A DNA stretch of 64,000 nucleotides from Pseudomonas mohnii (lineage in GTDB: Bacteria; Pseudomonadota; Gammaproteobacteria; Pseudomonadales; Pseudomonadaceae). Below the pieces are notes generated by a model. That model was not told the DNA's origin. It was given only the letters and a program-made list of their open reading frames with translations, and did not search any database. The stretch spans positions 6,327,501 to 6,391,500 of the forward strand of contig NZ_FNRV01000001.1 of assembly GCF_900105115.1 (NCBI RefSeq), given 5' to 3'. Below are positions 28,361 through 37,326 of this stretch, piece by piece (position 1 is the stretch's first letter; each line of letters starts with the position of its first letter). Position numbers and translations under genes: made by a program.

Positions 28361-28936
28361 TCAATCCGCGACCCGTACGCTAAAGGTGTTGGCCATTCGG
28401 TTTCCCACCCCTGCGCTCTGATTCAACTGAATTACCCCGCGGCTACCGGTGAAGGCCTGGTCGCTGGTAGCGACCTGGCGATAGCCTGGTGCAGACTCAG
28501 TTGGATCGGAGTTGTTGAGCAGCGTCACGTTCTGTTGCATGAGGACGCTGTCGTCGATGCTTTGCGGCTGAGCACTGATGCTGATACGCACTGCGTTGGC
28601 TTGCTGGGTATTGGCGCCCGAACTCTGGTTCACGCCCAGTACGCCGTTGCCGTTACTGAAGGAGTTACCCTGGATGCTCGAGTGCGCATCCATGGCGGGG
28701 TCGACCTGGCCGCGCAACCGTTGGCGAATCTGTACCGTCGCGCTGGCTCCATGGCCAATGGCGATGGCTCGGGCGTTGGCCTGTTGCTGTAGATCGCCAG
28801 CCGCCTGGTTGACGGAGAAGTTGCCTTGGTACTGCGCGCCTGAATTATCGATTTCGGCGTTGTTGATGACCGGAGGTTGGGCAAAGACCGATGTACTACT
28901 GCAGAGCATGGCGATAATCAGCAGCGTGCGATTCAT
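28361..28936 (-). CDS. fapB: FapB, amyloid nucleator
   Basis: 191 aa; signal peptide to about residue 19 (SVFA). Three repeats with the same G-N-x-V/L-x-V/L-N-Q-x-x-G core as FapC are seen: QGNFSVNQAAGDLQQQANA, GVLGVNQSSGANTQQANA, and GVIQLNQSAGVGNRMANT. FapB is the minor subunit proposed to nucleate FapC fibres. Its ATG lies one base after the fapA stop, so translation is likely coupled. The only cysteine is in the signal peptide. Confidence 0.95.
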   Translation of the reverse strand: MNRTLLIIAMLCSSTSVFAQPPVINNAEIDNSGAQYQGNFSVNQAAGDLQQQANARAIAIGHGASATVQIRQRLRGQVDPAMDAHSSIQGNSFSNGNGVLGVNQSSGANTQQANAVRISISAQPQSIDDSVLMQQNVTLLNNSDPTESAPGYRQVATSDQAFTGSRGVIQLNQSAGVGNRMANTFSVRVAD

Positions 28937-28937
28937 C

Positions 28938-29378
28938 TCAACGGTCTCCCGTTATGATTCTCAAAGCGCCCAGGCCTTGCTGGACGTTTGAATTGACCAT
29001 GTTGGCGATGCTGTTGTTGCCCGAATTTCCCGAACGCCCGGCGGGTAGGTTGGAAAGTTGTGTCTGGTTAGTGATATTGCCGCCCAGGTTATTGGTGCCT
29101 TGGGCGACCAGGCGTGAAATGCCTGCTCCACTGGCGACGCTGGCAAAGTCACCGTCGCTCAATTCGCTCGTCTGATTGAGGATCTGTTTCGACGGGTTGG
29201 CATTGGCGGTCGTGGGGTTAGGATCGGGAGCTAACGCCGGAGTGACCGCGTTTCGCACCTGGACATCACGTTTGATAATGATGATGCCGTTGTCAGCCTG
29301 TACAGGCAGGCAAACACTTGAGCCCAATGCACATCCGATCAGCAGGAGGCTAAAAATGTGGTTATCAAGTTTCCCCAC
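28938..29378 (-). CDS. fapA: FapA, periplasmic amyloid chaperone/regulator
   Basis: 146 aa from a GTG at 29378, chosen because AGAAGGAA lies nine bases before it and the result is a proper signal peptide (to about residue 28, PVQA). The frame stays open to a GTG at 29423 at the predicted transcription start, which is less likely. The C-terminal half (LGGNITNQTQLSNLPAGRSG, then SIANMVNSNVQQGLGALRII) is the FapA signature. FapA is thought to hold FapC unfolded in the periplasm and set subunit ratios. Confidence 0.88.
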   Translation of the reverse strand: MGKLDNHIFSLLLIGCALGSSVCLPVQADNGIIIIKRDVQVRNAVTPALAPDPNPTTANANPSKQILNQTSELSDGDFASVASGAGISRLVAQGTNNLGGNITNQTQLSNLPAGRSGNSGNNSIANMVNSNVQQGLGALRIITGDR

Positions 29379-29435
29379 GGCGGCAATTCCTTCTGTAAGT
29401 GGAGCGCTGGTGTTAATCAGCACTGCGGGGAAGAG

Positions 29436-29451
29436 AGCAGAAGGTGTGCCG
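29436..29451 (-). promoter_or_regulatory. Sigma-54 promoter of the fap operon
   Basis: Minus strand CGGCACACCTTCTGCT against consensus TGGCACGNNNNTTGCW: the invariant GG and GC are exactly spaced (10 nt between). The transcript would start near 29425, about 47 nt before the fapA GTG. The neighbouring bacterial enhancer-binding protein supports the call. Confidence 0.8.
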
Positions 29452-29494
29452 GTTTTTGTTTTTCTTTAAAAAACAGTAAGTTGTAAATATTTGT

Positions 29495-29539
29495 CGTGGC
29501 GGTCAAAAAAATTTGTATCACCGCTGAGACAAAGCCACG
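29495..29539. promoter_or_regulatory. Nested inverted repeat upstream of the fap sigma-54 promoter
   Basis: CGTGGC (29495-29500) pairs with GCCACG (29534-29539), and GCGGT (29499-29503) with ACCGC (29520-29524). Located 45-90 bp upstream of the -24 element, a normal place for an activator site. Confidence 0.4.
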
Positions 29540-29687
29540 CAAAAACGCCGTCCAGATGGGCGCCATTGCTCGTCAAGGTGGCTTGAGGCAGGTTGTATCA
29601 GTGGCTTAACATTTTCTTGCTGCAGCGCTCTGGCCGCTTTAGTTCGAGGGTTTGCGCGGGGGAGGGTGTTTCAGGAATGGACATATG
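29540..29687. other. Intergenic region between fap and the NR kinase gene
   Basis: No coding potential seen on either strand. The part nearest fap may hold further activator sites. Confidence 0.4.
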
Positions 29688-29711
29688 TGACAGGGCGGGG
29701 TAGCCCTGTCA
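29688..29711. terminator. Stem-loop at the end of the NR kinase gene
   Basis: TGACAGGGC-N6-GCCCTGTCA, a perfect 9-bp stem that includes the kinase stop codon. No U-run, so it may be a Rho-independent-like or mRNA-protecting element. Confidence 0.5.
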
Positions 29712-30233
29712 GGCCTTGAGCAAGCGTGTCACGGCCTCAAAGGCGGCGTCCTTGCGCTGTTGCCAATCACCTTCAAGTACCTGATAACGCTGGTGGTGCT
29801 GCTCAAGCCATTGGCGGCTGGCCTGGAAAAACGCCTGGCGTTCTGCCAGTTGCGGCTGGCACCGTTGTCCATCGTCATGCCAGGCCACGTTTTCAGGGCT
29901 CAGCAGTAAATGCATGTCGTAGTGCCGGGTCAGTAGTGCCTGTTCGATCCAGGTCGGGCAAGCGCCAAACAACGTACGACTCCAAAGAATGTTGCTTAAA
30001 AGATGCGTATCGAGGATCAGTAGCGACGGTTGTGAGGCACGTGCGACATCCTCCCAGGTCAGCTGGCCATGTGCTATTGATTCAATATCATCGTAGCAGG
30101 TTTCCCGGGCTTCGCTTTCGATGAAGTGCCTGACGTACTCATCGACCAATATGCCGCCAAAGTTGGCGTGAATCTCACTCGAAAGCCAGCTTTTGCCGCT
30201 GGATTCCGGCCCTGCCAGCACCAGCACCTTCAT
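29709..30233 (-). CDS. Nicotinamide riboside kinase-like P-loop ATPase (NadR C-terminal type)
   Basis: 174 aa. Walker A GPESSGKS at 8-15 and LVDEYVRHF, LILDTHLLSNILWS match the ribosylnicotinamide kinase domain of NadR. Such kinases phosphorylate nicotinamide riboside to NMN after uptake. It overlaps pnuC by ATGA, and this pairing defines the pathway. The NadR adenylyltransferase and HTH domains are absent, so NMN must be handled by other enzymes. The longer frame to 30602 is a shadow of pnuC. Confidence 0.88.
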   Translation of the reverse strand: MKVLVLAGPESSGKSWLSSEIHANFGGILVDEYVRHFIESEARETCYDDIESIAHGQLTWEDVARASQPSLLILDTHLLSNILWSRTLFGACPTWIEQALLTRHYDMHLLLSPENVAWHDDGQRCQPQLAERQAFFQASRQWLEQHHQRYQVLEGDWQQRKDAAFEAVTRLLKA

Positions 30234-30793
30234 GGGCACAGCACCGGATCGCTGCGCCATGAGCGCCAGCCTTGAATGGCCAGCAGGGTGAACAGGCCAT
30301 ACAGGGCTGCCGTCACGTACATCCCCTTGTACAGGAACAGACCGACGAAAATACAATCCAGAACGATCCACAGCGGCCAGCACTGCAAGCGCTTTTGCGC
30401 CATCCACCATTGCGCCACGAGGCTGAAGGCGGTGAGGAAAGCATCGAGCCAAGGCTGGGCGGCATCGGTCCAGTGCGCCATGGCGGCGCCCAGCAACAGA
30501 CTGCCCGCCGCACCGATGGCCAGTCCCGACGCCACCGCATGTTTGCCTAGCCGGCTGACCTCGCGTCCATGATGCGCATCGCCAGCGCGGGTCCACTGCC
30601 ACCAGCCATAGAGCTGCAATGCGGCGTAAATCACTTGCAGCAGCATGTCCGAATACAGCTTCACCTCGAAAAAGATCCAGCTATAGACAAGCACCATGAC
30701 CAGACCGATCGGCCAGCACCAGGGGTTCTGTTTGACCGTCAACCAGACGGCAATGACACCGAGGGCGGCGGCAAACAGTTCAAGCCCGGACAT
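30230..30793 (-). CDS. pnuC: Nicotinamide riboside transporter PnuC
   Basis: 187 aa, seven hydrophobic segments, SWEET-like fold. The conserved WLTVKQNPWCWPIGLV, YGWWQW and the C-terminal YVTAALYGLFTLLAIQGWRSWR segments identify PnuC, an inner-membrane facilitator for nicotinamide riboside that depends on trapping by the downstream kinase. ATG preceded by AAGGAAACTCC. First gene of a two-gene NAD salvage operon. Confidence 0.93.
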   Translation of the reverse strand: MSGLELFAAALGVIAVWLTVKQNPWCWPIGLVMVLVYSWIFFEVKLYSDMLLQVIYAALQLYGWWQWTRAGDAHHGREVSRLGKHAVASGLAIGAAGSLLLGAAMAHWTDAAQPWLDAFLTAFSLVAQWWMAQKRLQCWPLWIVLDCIFVGLFLYKGMYVTAALYGLFTLLAIQGWRSWRSDPVLCP

Positions 30794-30847
30794 GGAGTTT
30801 CCTTGGGGGAAGTCGAAGAGGGGGCGGATTGTAACTGAAGATCAAAC

Positions 30848-30935
30848 GATCGCAGCCTTTGGCGGCGCCTCACAGGGTGACGTTTACCCTGCAGGCGCTG
30901 CCAGAGGCACGGATCGTGTTCGGACGATCTTTTTC
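30848..30935. repeat. REPIN-like inverted repeat plus plus-strand terminator hairpin
   Basis: Two inverted copies of a second REP type (GATCGCAGCC...GGCGCC, and its degenerate partner) meet at a hairpin: GCGCCT-CA-CAGGGT (30865-30878) against ACCCTG-C-AGGCGC (30886-30898). Next to it GATCGT-N6-ACGATC-TTTTT (30912-30934) reads as a plus-strand terminator. No gene on the plus strand ends here. Confidence 0.6.
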
Positions 30936-30938
30936 GAA

Positions 30939-32573
30939 TTAAACCCGGAACTGCCTGAGCAAACCGTTCAATTGCTCGCTCAATTCCTTCAGTCTCAGGC
31001 TCGCCTTGCTGGATTGTTCAGCCGCCAGCGCGGTGCTGTGGGACAACCCGGCGGCTTGGGTGACGTTCTGGTTGATGTCTTCGACCACATGGGCCTGTTG
31101 CAGGGTGGCGCTGGCGATGGACGCATTCAGGCCGTTGAGGTTGCGCAACGCCTGGCCGATGGCATTCAGACTTGTCCCGGCCAGACCCGCCTGTTCGATG
31201 GTCAGCTGCGAAGCCCGGCTACTGTCGCCAATCACCTTGACCGCCGCCTCGGAATGACTTTGCAGTTGTTCGATCATCGACTGGATTTCCGCCGTGGACT
31301 TCTGGGTCCGCTGGGCCAAAAGGCGAACCTCGTCGGCTACCACCGCGAAACCCCGACCTTGCTCGCCAGCCCTTGCTGCCTCGATGGCGGCGTTGAGAGC
31401 CAGCAGGTTGGTCTGATCGGCAATCGAGCGGATCACTTCCAGCACGCTGCCGATCTGTGTGCTTTCGGTGGCCAGGGTGCGGATCACGTCCACGGCCTGA
31501 TTGATGGTGCACGACAGCGTGTCGATCTGCTGCAGGCTGCCATCAATGTTGACCTGGCCTTGTTGGGCCTGAGCTTCGGCATCGCGCATTTCGCTGGCGG
31601 CATGTTCGGCATTCTTTGCCACATCCTGCACGCCGGAAGTCACTTCATTGATCGCCGTGGCCACCCGTTCCATCTGCTGCGACTGTTGCTGGCTGCGTTG
31701 CTGGGCCTGGGTCGCGTCGTTGCCCAATTCGCTGGACGATTGGCCTAGCGCACTGGCGCAGACCTGCAGTTCACCGATGACCTGGCGCAATTTGGCGGTA
31801 AAGGCATTGAAGTGCCGGGCCAATTGTGTGACTTCATCCTGGCCGTGGGTGTCGAGGCTGCGGGTCAAATCGCTTTCACCGCTGGCGATATTGGCCATCG
31901 CGTGGACGGTTTCCTGAAGCGGGCGAACGATGCTACGGGCGATGAGGATCACCAGTGCCGCCATGATCAGCGCGATTGCAAAGCCAATGACCGAGGCTTT
32001 CCAGAACTGACCATAGAATTCGGCTTGCATGTCATCGATGTACACGCCCGAGCCGATCATCCAGCCCCAGGGCTCGAAGAGTTTGACGTAGGAGGTTTTT
32101 CCCACGGGCTCGCTGGCACCGGGTTTTGGCCAGCGGTAATTGATGATCCCGGCGCCCTTGCTCCTGGCCACCGTGACCATCTCATTGAATATCGCAACAC
32201 CGTCGGGGTCGCGGATCGCCGAGAGATTCTGGCCGTCCAGCTTGGGGTTGGCCGGGTGCATGATCATCACCGGCGTCAGATCGTTGATCCAGAAGTAATC
32301 GTTCTGGTCGTAACGCAGTCCGCGAACGGCTGTCAGCGCCTGTTTCTGCGCGGCTTCGCGGGTGAGCGTGCCGGCGGTTTCCAGGTCGTGATAGTAAGTG
32401 AGGATGCCACTGGCGGTTTGCACCACATGCTGGGTTTTCTGTGCCTTGGCGACATACAAGTCATCGTGAATCTGCTTGAGCATCAAGACACCCAAGGCCA
32501 GCAGCATCATGACGGCCACGACCAGGATGAGCCACAAGCGCCGGCTGATCGACATATTGCGCAAGCTGTTCAT
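30939..32573 (-). CDS. Methyl-accepting chemotaxis protein with single Cache sensor
   Basis: 544 aa. One membrane segment near residues 13-33, a periplasmic single Cache_2 domain (about 38-185, with [20 protein letters not shown] and the [12 protein letters not shown] end), a second membrane segment (about 190-212), HAMP, and a cytoplasmic signalling domain whose tip [20 protein letters not shown] is near residue 395. No C-terminal pentapeptide for CheR docking (ends QFRV). sCache_2 receptors often sense small organic acids; ligand unknown. ATG 32573 has GGAG upstream. Confidence 0.93.
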   Translation of the reverse strand: MNSLRNMSISRRLWLILVVAVMMLLALGVLMLKQIHDDLYVAKAQKTQHVVQTASGILTYYHDLETAGTLTREAAQKQALTAVRGLRYDQNDYFWINDLTPVMIMHPANPKLDGQNLSAIRDPDGVAIFNEMVTVARSKGAGIINYRWPKPGASEPVGKTSYVKLFEPWGWMIGSGVYIDDMQAEFYGQFWKASVIGFAIALIMAALVILIARSIVRPLQETVHAMANIASGESDLTRSLDTHGQDEVTQLARHFNAFTAKLRQVIGELQVCASALGQSSSELGNDATQAQQRSQQQSQQMERVATAINEVTSGVQDVAKNAEHAASEMRDAEAQAQQGQVNIDGSLQQIDTLSCTINQAVDVIRTLATESTQIGSVLEVIRSIADQTNLLALNAAIEAARAGEQGRGFAVVADEVRLLAQRTQKSTAEIQSMIEQLQSHSEAAVKVIGDSSRASQLTIEQAGLAGTSLNAIGQALRNLNGLNASIASATLQQAHVVEDINQNVTQAAGLSHSTALAAEQSSKASLRLKELSEQLNGLLRQFRV

Positions 32574-32832
32574 AACGTGGTGCTCCGTTTTCTTGTTCTT
32601 GTAATGAATGATCGCCAGCATTCGGCCAGGCCCGATAACGCGAAAGCACTTATCGGACTTGTCTGATAGGATTTCGGCCCCGCACGGGAAAACCTGAATC
32701 CAAATGTTTCACGGATCGTTCATGGCCAGGTGTGGAGCCTGAAAGCGTGCGAATTCAACTACGCTGATCGCGATAAAAGTTTTTAAAAATACTAACGGGG
32801 CATGCAACGTTGCATAGCCTTTTGGGGGATTA

Positions 32833-33663
32833 ATGGATCTTTGGACTGCCTTTCAGGCTTTGATTCTTGGCGTTGTAGAAGGGCTGACAGAGTTTTTGCC
32901 CATTTCCAGTACCGGGCACCAGATTATCGTGGCCGACTTGCTCGACTTCGGTGGCGAGCGGGCCATGGCATTCAACATCATCATCCAACTCGGGGCGATC
33001 CTGGCGGTGGTGTGGGAGTTCCGCCGCAAGATTTTCGACGTGGTCATCGGTTTGCCGACCCAGCCCAGTGCGCGACGCTTTACCGCGAACCTGTTGATCG
33101 CCTTCCTGCCCGCCGTGGTTTTGGGAGTGATTTTTGCTGACCTGATCCACCACTACCTGTTCAACCCGATCACCGTGGCGACGGCCCTGGTGGTGGGTGG
33201 CATCATCATGCTGTGGGCTGAACAGCGTCAGCATGAAGTGCATGCCGATACCGTGGACGAGATCACTTGGAAAGACGCACTCAAAGTCGGGTTCGCCCAG
33301 TGCCTGGCGATGATTCCGGGTACTTCGCGTTCCGGCTCGACGATCATCGGCGGCCTGTTGTTTGGTCTGTCGCGTAAAACCGCCACCGAGTTCTCGTTCT
33401 TCCTGGCCATGCCGACCATGGTGGGTGCGGCCGTGTACTCGGGCTACAAGTACCACAAGCTGTTCGTGGCGGCTGATTTTCCGGTATTTGCCCTTGGCTT
33501 CGTGACTGCATTCATTTTCGCGATGATTGCCGTGCGCGGGTTGCTCAAGTTCATCGCCAGCCACAGCTACGCGGCGTTCGCCTGGTATCGCATCGCCTTC
33601 GGCCTGCTGATTCTGGCCACGTGGCAGTTTGGCTGGATAGACTGGACCGCGGCCAAGCCATGA
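32833..33663 (+). CDS. uppP: Undecaprenyl-diphosphatase
   Basis: 276 aa polytopic inner-membrane enzyme. The two active-site motifs [15 protein letters not shown] (near the N-terminus) and [15 protein letters not shown] (about residues 159-173) define BacA/UppP, which dephosphorylates undecaprenyl pyrophosphate for peptidoglycan precursor recycling and confers bacitracin tolerance. Start ATG follows GGGGGATTA. Its stop overlaps the next gene by ATGA. Confidence 0.96.
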   Translation: MDLWTAFQALILGVVEGLTEFLPISSTGHQIIVADLLDFGGERAMAFNIIIQLGAILAVVWEFRRKIFDVVIGLPTQPSARRFTANLLIAFLPAVVLGVIFADLIHHYLFNPITVATALVVGGIIMLWAEQRQHEVHADTVDEITWKDALKVGFAQCLAMIPGTSRSGSTIIGGLLFGLSRKTATEFSFFLAMPTMVGAAVYSGYKYHKLFVAADFPVFALGFVTAFIFAMIAVRGLLKFIASHSYAAFAWYRIAFGLLILATWQFGWIDWTAAKP

Positions 33664-34088
33664 GTGATTCCAGCGCGCGCTATCGTTCCGCAGGCAAGTC
33701 CGGGGGACATATCCAGCATCTACGCCTCAAGCTGCTGGTGTTCGCGACCCTGTGCGCGCTGCCATTGTTCGGGTCGATGTCGTTGTGGTTGCGTGGGGTG
33801 TCGCTGATTCCCCTCGCGGCCTACGGCATCGTCAGCCTGCTGGCGTTTTTGCTGTACTGGAGCGATAAGCGCAAGGCCCGTGTCGATCAATGGCGAACAC
33901 CGGAAAACGTGCTGCATGCACTGGAGTTCGCGGGTGGCTGGCCGGGGGCGTTGCTGGCGCAACAAGTGTTTCGGCACAAGACGCGCAAGGTCTCGTTTCA
34001 ACTGGTGTTCTGGCTCATCGTGATGCTGCACCAAGTGTTCTGGATCGACATGCTGTTTCTCGGTGCAAACCTGTTGGCACTGTTCTAA
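33660..34088 (+). CDS. DUF1294 membrane protein
   Basis: 142 aa. Four hydrophobic segments; the DUF1294 core is visible ([19 protein letters not shown], then [18 protein letters not shown] and [13 protein letters not shown]). In many bacteria this domain is fused behind a cold-shock domain; that domain is missing here, replaced by a basic 25-residue lead ([20 protein letters not shown]). ATGA overlap with uppP means coupled translation. Function unknown. Confidence 0.87.
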   Translation: MSDSSARYRSAGKSGGHIQHLRLKLLVFATLCALPLFGSMSLWLRGVSLIPLAAYGIVSLLAFLLYWSDKRKARVDQWRTPENVLHALEFAGGWPGALLAQQVFRHKTRKVSFQLVFWLIVMLHQVFWIDMLFLGANLLALF

Positions 34089-34444
34089 AGCAATAACCCG
34101 ACCTGCGTTCGTTTGGGCAATTTACTCACCACCAGTTGATGAGAGCGTTGCAACAAGCCTTGCAGCTCTTCGGCAACCAGTGGGTAGGGCGTGTTCATGA
34201 TGATCCACTGGGCCCGAGCCAGATAAGGCGCTGGATGAATGCCCGGACGGTCGCAATGACCGAGGAACAAATCCTTGTCGACCTTGAACGCCAGGGATTC
34301 GCCACGCAGGTTCTGCAGCGCGAACATCTTGTTTCCGGCAACCGAAAACACTCGCACGCCTCCCCATTTATAGTCTTCCCGCGCACCGGGCAGTGCCAGG
34401 CAGAATGTCGCGACGTCCACTTCGCTCATGCGTCCAGCCTTCAT
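34085..34444 (-). CDS. MmcQ/YjbR family protein
   Basis: 119 aa. Contains the family hallmarks LPGAREDYKWGGVRVFSVAGNKMFAL (read as LPGA...W...R.FSV.GKMFA) and LARAQWIIMN near the C-terminal third. YjbR/CyaY-fold proteins bind DNA in vitro in some cases; role unclear. The start at 34444 is chosen because its ATGA overlaps the LysR stop; a second ATG at 34429 is possible. It ends four bases inside the convergent DUF1294 stop. Confidence 0.85.
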   Translation of the reverse strand: MKAGRMSEVDVATFCLALPGAREDYKWGGVRVFSVAGNKMFALQNLRGESLAFKVDKDLFLGHCDRPGIHPAPYLARAQWIIMNTPYPLVAEELQGLLQRSHQLVVSKLPKRTQVGLLL

Positions 34445-35349
34445 ATCAAACGGTCCCCGCAGGCATTGAATGTTTCGATCAAATGGTCGAGCCAGGCGCG
34501 CACGGCCGGCATCACCCCGCGTCGATGAGGGTAGACCGCTTGCAGCCAGCCACCCGGCAGCGACCATTCAGGCAACAGCTGCACCAGCGAACCATTGGCC
34601 AGTTCTTGCTCGCAATACATCATCGGTAGCGTGGTAAACCCCTGCCCGGCGAGGGCGCAGGTCTTGCGTACGATGAAGTCGTCGACGCCCAGGCGCGCTT
34701 CCATTGCCAGATCGTGGCTTTTGCCCTGGCGATCGACCAGGCGGATGTGCACCAGCCGATCCGGTTCGAGGGCACCGAGCACTGGCAGGTCTTTCAAATC
34801 CTCGGGGCGGTTGATCTCACGTCCCAGCAGGAATGTGGGGCTGGCCACCAGGAGCATCTGTGCCTGGCGCAAGCGGCGGGTCACCAACAGTGGATCTTCA
34901 TCGCCCGGTTCACGCACGCGCAGCGCGACATCCACGCCTTCGGTGACCAGATCGACGCGGCGATTGACCAGCACTACCTCAAGTTGCACCTGGGGGAATT
35001 TCTCCAGAAAGTTGCTGATGACTGCCGGCAGAATCTCGTGGGCCAGGCCGACCGGGGAGGACACCCGCAAACGTCCCCGGGGTTCGCTGGACATGCTGGC
35101 CACGGCTTCATCGGCCATTTCGGCTTCCAGCAGCATGGCCTGACAGTGTCGCAGGTAGCGTTCGCCCACGGCGGTCAGTTTCAGCTGGCGAGTGGTTCGT
35201 TGCAGCAGGCGCGCGCCAAGGCGTTCTTCCAGTTCGGCGATACGCCGCGACAACCGCGACTTGGGAATGCCCAGCAAACGCCCGGCCGCCGCGAAGCCGC
35301 CGGATTCCACCACCTTGGCGAAATAATAAAGGTCATTGAGGTCTTGCAT
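34441..35349 (-). CDS. LysR-family regulator, divergent from azoR
   Basis: 302 aa. HTH at about residues 6-62 (GGFAAAGRLLGIPKSRLSRRIAELEERLG), effector domain after 90. The DLNDLYYFAKVVE opening and RLLGIPKSRLSRRIAELE helix match the LTTR subgroup that controls quinone/azo reductases (QhpR/DsdC-like by appearance; not certain). Divergent from azoR across 131 bp, so probably its regulator responding to quinones or electrophiles. Its stop is coupled to the YjbR gene. Confidence 0.9.
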   Translation of the reverse strand: MQDLNDLYYFAKVVESGGFAAAGRLLGIPKSRLSRRIAELEERLGARLLQRTTRQLKLTAVGERYLRHCQAMLLEAEMADEAVASMSSEPRGRLRVSSPVGLAHEILPAVISNFLEKFPQVQLEVVLVNRRVDLVTEGVDVALRVREPGDEDPLLVTRRLRQAQMLLVASPTFLLGREINRPEDLKDLPVLGALEPDRLVHIRLVDRQGKSHDLAMEARLGVDDFIVRKTCALAGQGFTTLPMMYCEQELANGSLVQLLPEWSLPGGWLQAVYPHRRGVMPAVRAWLDHLIETFNACGDRLI

Positions 35350-35480
35350 GGCTGATGACTCGATCGTTCTATCAGTGAGACAAACTATCGCATTGTTGCG
35401 GTCTAATCACCTATTGGTTTCATCTGTAGGATTGTTTCCATCAGATCGCTCTTGTAGCGATCCTCACCTGGAGATCCCAC

Positions 35481-36092
35481 ATGAAACTGCTGCATATCGA
35501 TTCGAGCATTCTTGGCGACAACTCGGCTTCCCGTCAGCTGAGCAGTGAAGTCGTGAAAGCCTGGCAAGTCGCCGAACCATCCGCTGTGGTGACTTACCGC
35601 GACCTGGCGGCCGATGCCATCAGTCATTTTTCGTCGACCACCCTGGTTGCTGCCGGCACCGCCGCTGAATTGCGCAATGCCGCACAGCAACACGAAGCCG
35701 AACTCAGCGCTTCTACACTGGCCGAATTCCTCGCCGCCGATGCCGTGGTGATTGCAGCCCCAATGTACAACTTCACTGTTCCGACCCAACTGAAGGCCTG
35801 GATCGATCGCATCGCCGTTGCCGGTCAGACCTTCCGCTATACCGAAGCCGGTCCCGAGGGGCTGTGCGGTGGCAAGAAAGTGGTGATCGTTTCGACTTCC
35901 GGCGGGCTGCATGCCGGCCAGGCAACCGGCGTTGCCCACGAAGACTACTTGAAAGTGTTGTTCGGTTTCATCGGCATCACTGACATCGAATTCGTGCGTG
36001 CCCATGGCCTGGCCTATGGTGACGATGTCCGTAACAAAGCCATGAGCGACGCTCACGAGCAGATCAGCGAGCAGTTGTTCGCCGCCGCGTAA
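35481..36092 (+). CDS. azoR: FMN-dependent NADH-azoreductase
   Basis: 203 aa flavodoxin-fold enzyme. The FMN-binding segments [13 protein letters not shown] (phosphate), [18 protein letters not shown] and STSGG are those of AzoR. It reduces quinones and azo dyes with NAD(P)H by two-electron transfer; the physiological role is likely quinone detoxification. Start ATG follows GGAG. Terminator 40 bp after the stop. Confidence 0.94.
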   Translation: MKLLHIDSSILGDNSASRQLSSEVVKAWQVAEPSAVVTYRDLAADAISHFSSTTLVAAGTAAELRNAAQQHEAELSASTLAEFLAADAVVIAAPMYNFTVPTQLKAWIDRIAVAGQTFRYTEAGPEGLCGGKKVVIVSTSGGLHAGQATGVAHEDYLKVLFGFIGITDIEFVRAHGLAYGDDVRNKAMSDAHEQISEQLFAAA

Positions 36093-36131
36093 GGCTTGCA
36101 TAAAGACTTCAAGCCGGTTGGGCAAACCCTC

Positions 36132-36179
36132 AAAAAACTCTGTATTCTGAATGCGCAAGTATCAGATACGGAGTTTTTT
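36132..36179. terminator. Intrinsic terminator downstream of azoR
   Basis: AAAAAACTCTGTAT pairs with ATACGGAGTTTTTT around a 20-nt loop, giving U-runs in either direction. Confidence 0.75.
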
Positions 36180-36261
36180 GTTTCTGTCCATTTCGTTTTG
36201 TGGCCCAAGTTATGCAGTCGAGGGTTTATGTCTTTAATCCGGTAACAAGGTGGGGCATCCC

Positions 36262-37299
36262 ATGGTGCGTCTTTGTGCAACTTTACTGATTTGCCTGCTC
36301 AGCAGCCTGAATACAGTGCACGCCGCCCCTGCGCCGCATCCTCACTGGAGCGTCGGCTACCACGAGATGAAGTTTCTCGACCCGCTGGACTTGCAACCGA
36401 TGCGTGCCATCGCCTTCTACCCATCGAGCGAAAAGGAACATTCCAGCCGCCTCGAGGGTTACACCGTCGAGGCGGGTGAAGACACGAAAGTCGCCATCGG
36501 CCGATTCCCCATGCTGATGCTGTCCCACGGCAACACCGGAACCCCGCTGGCCCTGCATGACCTCGCCACCTCGCTGGCGCGCAAGGGTTTTGTGGTGGTG
36601 GCGGTGATTCACCCCGGCGACAACTCCAAGGATCACAGTCGTCTTGGCACCTTGAGCAATCTGTACGGGCGGCCGATTCAGATTTCCGAAGCCATCACAG
36701 CGACCCTGGGCGACAGCATGCTGTCGCCGTTCGTCAATGCTGATCAGGTGGGCGTAATCGGTTACTCGGCCGGAGGCGAGACGGCATTGATTCTGTCCGG
36801 TGCGACTCCGGACCTGGACCGCCTGCGCCGTTACTGCCAGGAGCGTCCGGATGACCGTGACGCCTGCAACACCCGGGGGGAATTGATCGTCGACCGCGAT
36901 GACCTGCAACCGGTGGCCGATCCACGCGTCCACGCGCTAATGCTGATGGCGCCGCTGAGCTTGAAGTTCGGTCGCCACACGCTGGCCGATGTGCACGTGC
37001 CCGTGCTGCTTTACAGCGGTGACGGCGACAATCTGGTGCCCATCGACAAAAACGCGGTGGCGTTGGCGCGCAAGCTGCCAGTCGCGCCGGACTTCAAGTT
37101 GCTGGCCGGGGCAGGGCACTTTGTATTCATGGCACCGTGCAACGACGAGCAGATCGTCATCATGCCGGCGCTGTGTACTGATGCCGATGGCGTTGACCGC
37201 GAAGACATTCACCGCAACATGATCTCCGAAGCCGGACGCTTCTTCACCCGCACGCTGGGCAAGGCGACGCGGGCCGGGATGCAGACTGCCGATCAGTGA
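36262..37299 (+). CDS. Exported alpha/beta hydrolase (dienelactone hydrolase-like)
   Basis: 345 aa with a signal peptide (about residues 1-20, ending VHA). The nucleophile elbow GYSAGG (about residue 172), a late Asp in YSGDGDNLVP and His in GAGHFVFMAP form the triad. Resembles the PlaF-unrelated, dienelactone-hydrolase-like exported esterases; substrate unknown. The start at 36262 has GGTGGGG before it; an in-frame GTG at 36250 is possible. Monocistronic. Confidence 0.85.
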   Translation: MVRLCATLLICLLSSLNTVHAAPAPHPHWSVGYHEMKFLDPLDLQPMRAIAFYPSSEKEHSSRLEGYTVEAGEDTKVAIGRFPMLMLSHGNTGTPLALHDLATSLARKGFVVVAVIHPGDNSKDHSRLGTLSNLYGRPIQISEAITATLGDSMLSPFVNADQVGVIGYSAGGETALILSGATPDLDRLRRYCQERPDDRDACNTRGELIVDRDDLQPVADPRVHALMLMAPLSLKFGRHTLADVHVPVLLYSGDGDNLVPIDKNAVALARKLPVAPDFKLLAGAGHFVFMAPCNDEQIVIMPALCTDADGVDREDIHRNMISEAGRFFTRTLGKATRAGMQTADQ

Positions 37300-37326
37300 C
37301 GGAGATCGGCAGTTGTTTATCGTTAG

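Noticed and set aside
30848..30935. Riboswitch controlling pnuC
   Set aside because: The structured segment resolves into two inverted REP-type copies (GATCGCAGCC...GGCGCC) and lies beyond any evident pnuC promoter; it does not match a riboswitch consensus I know.
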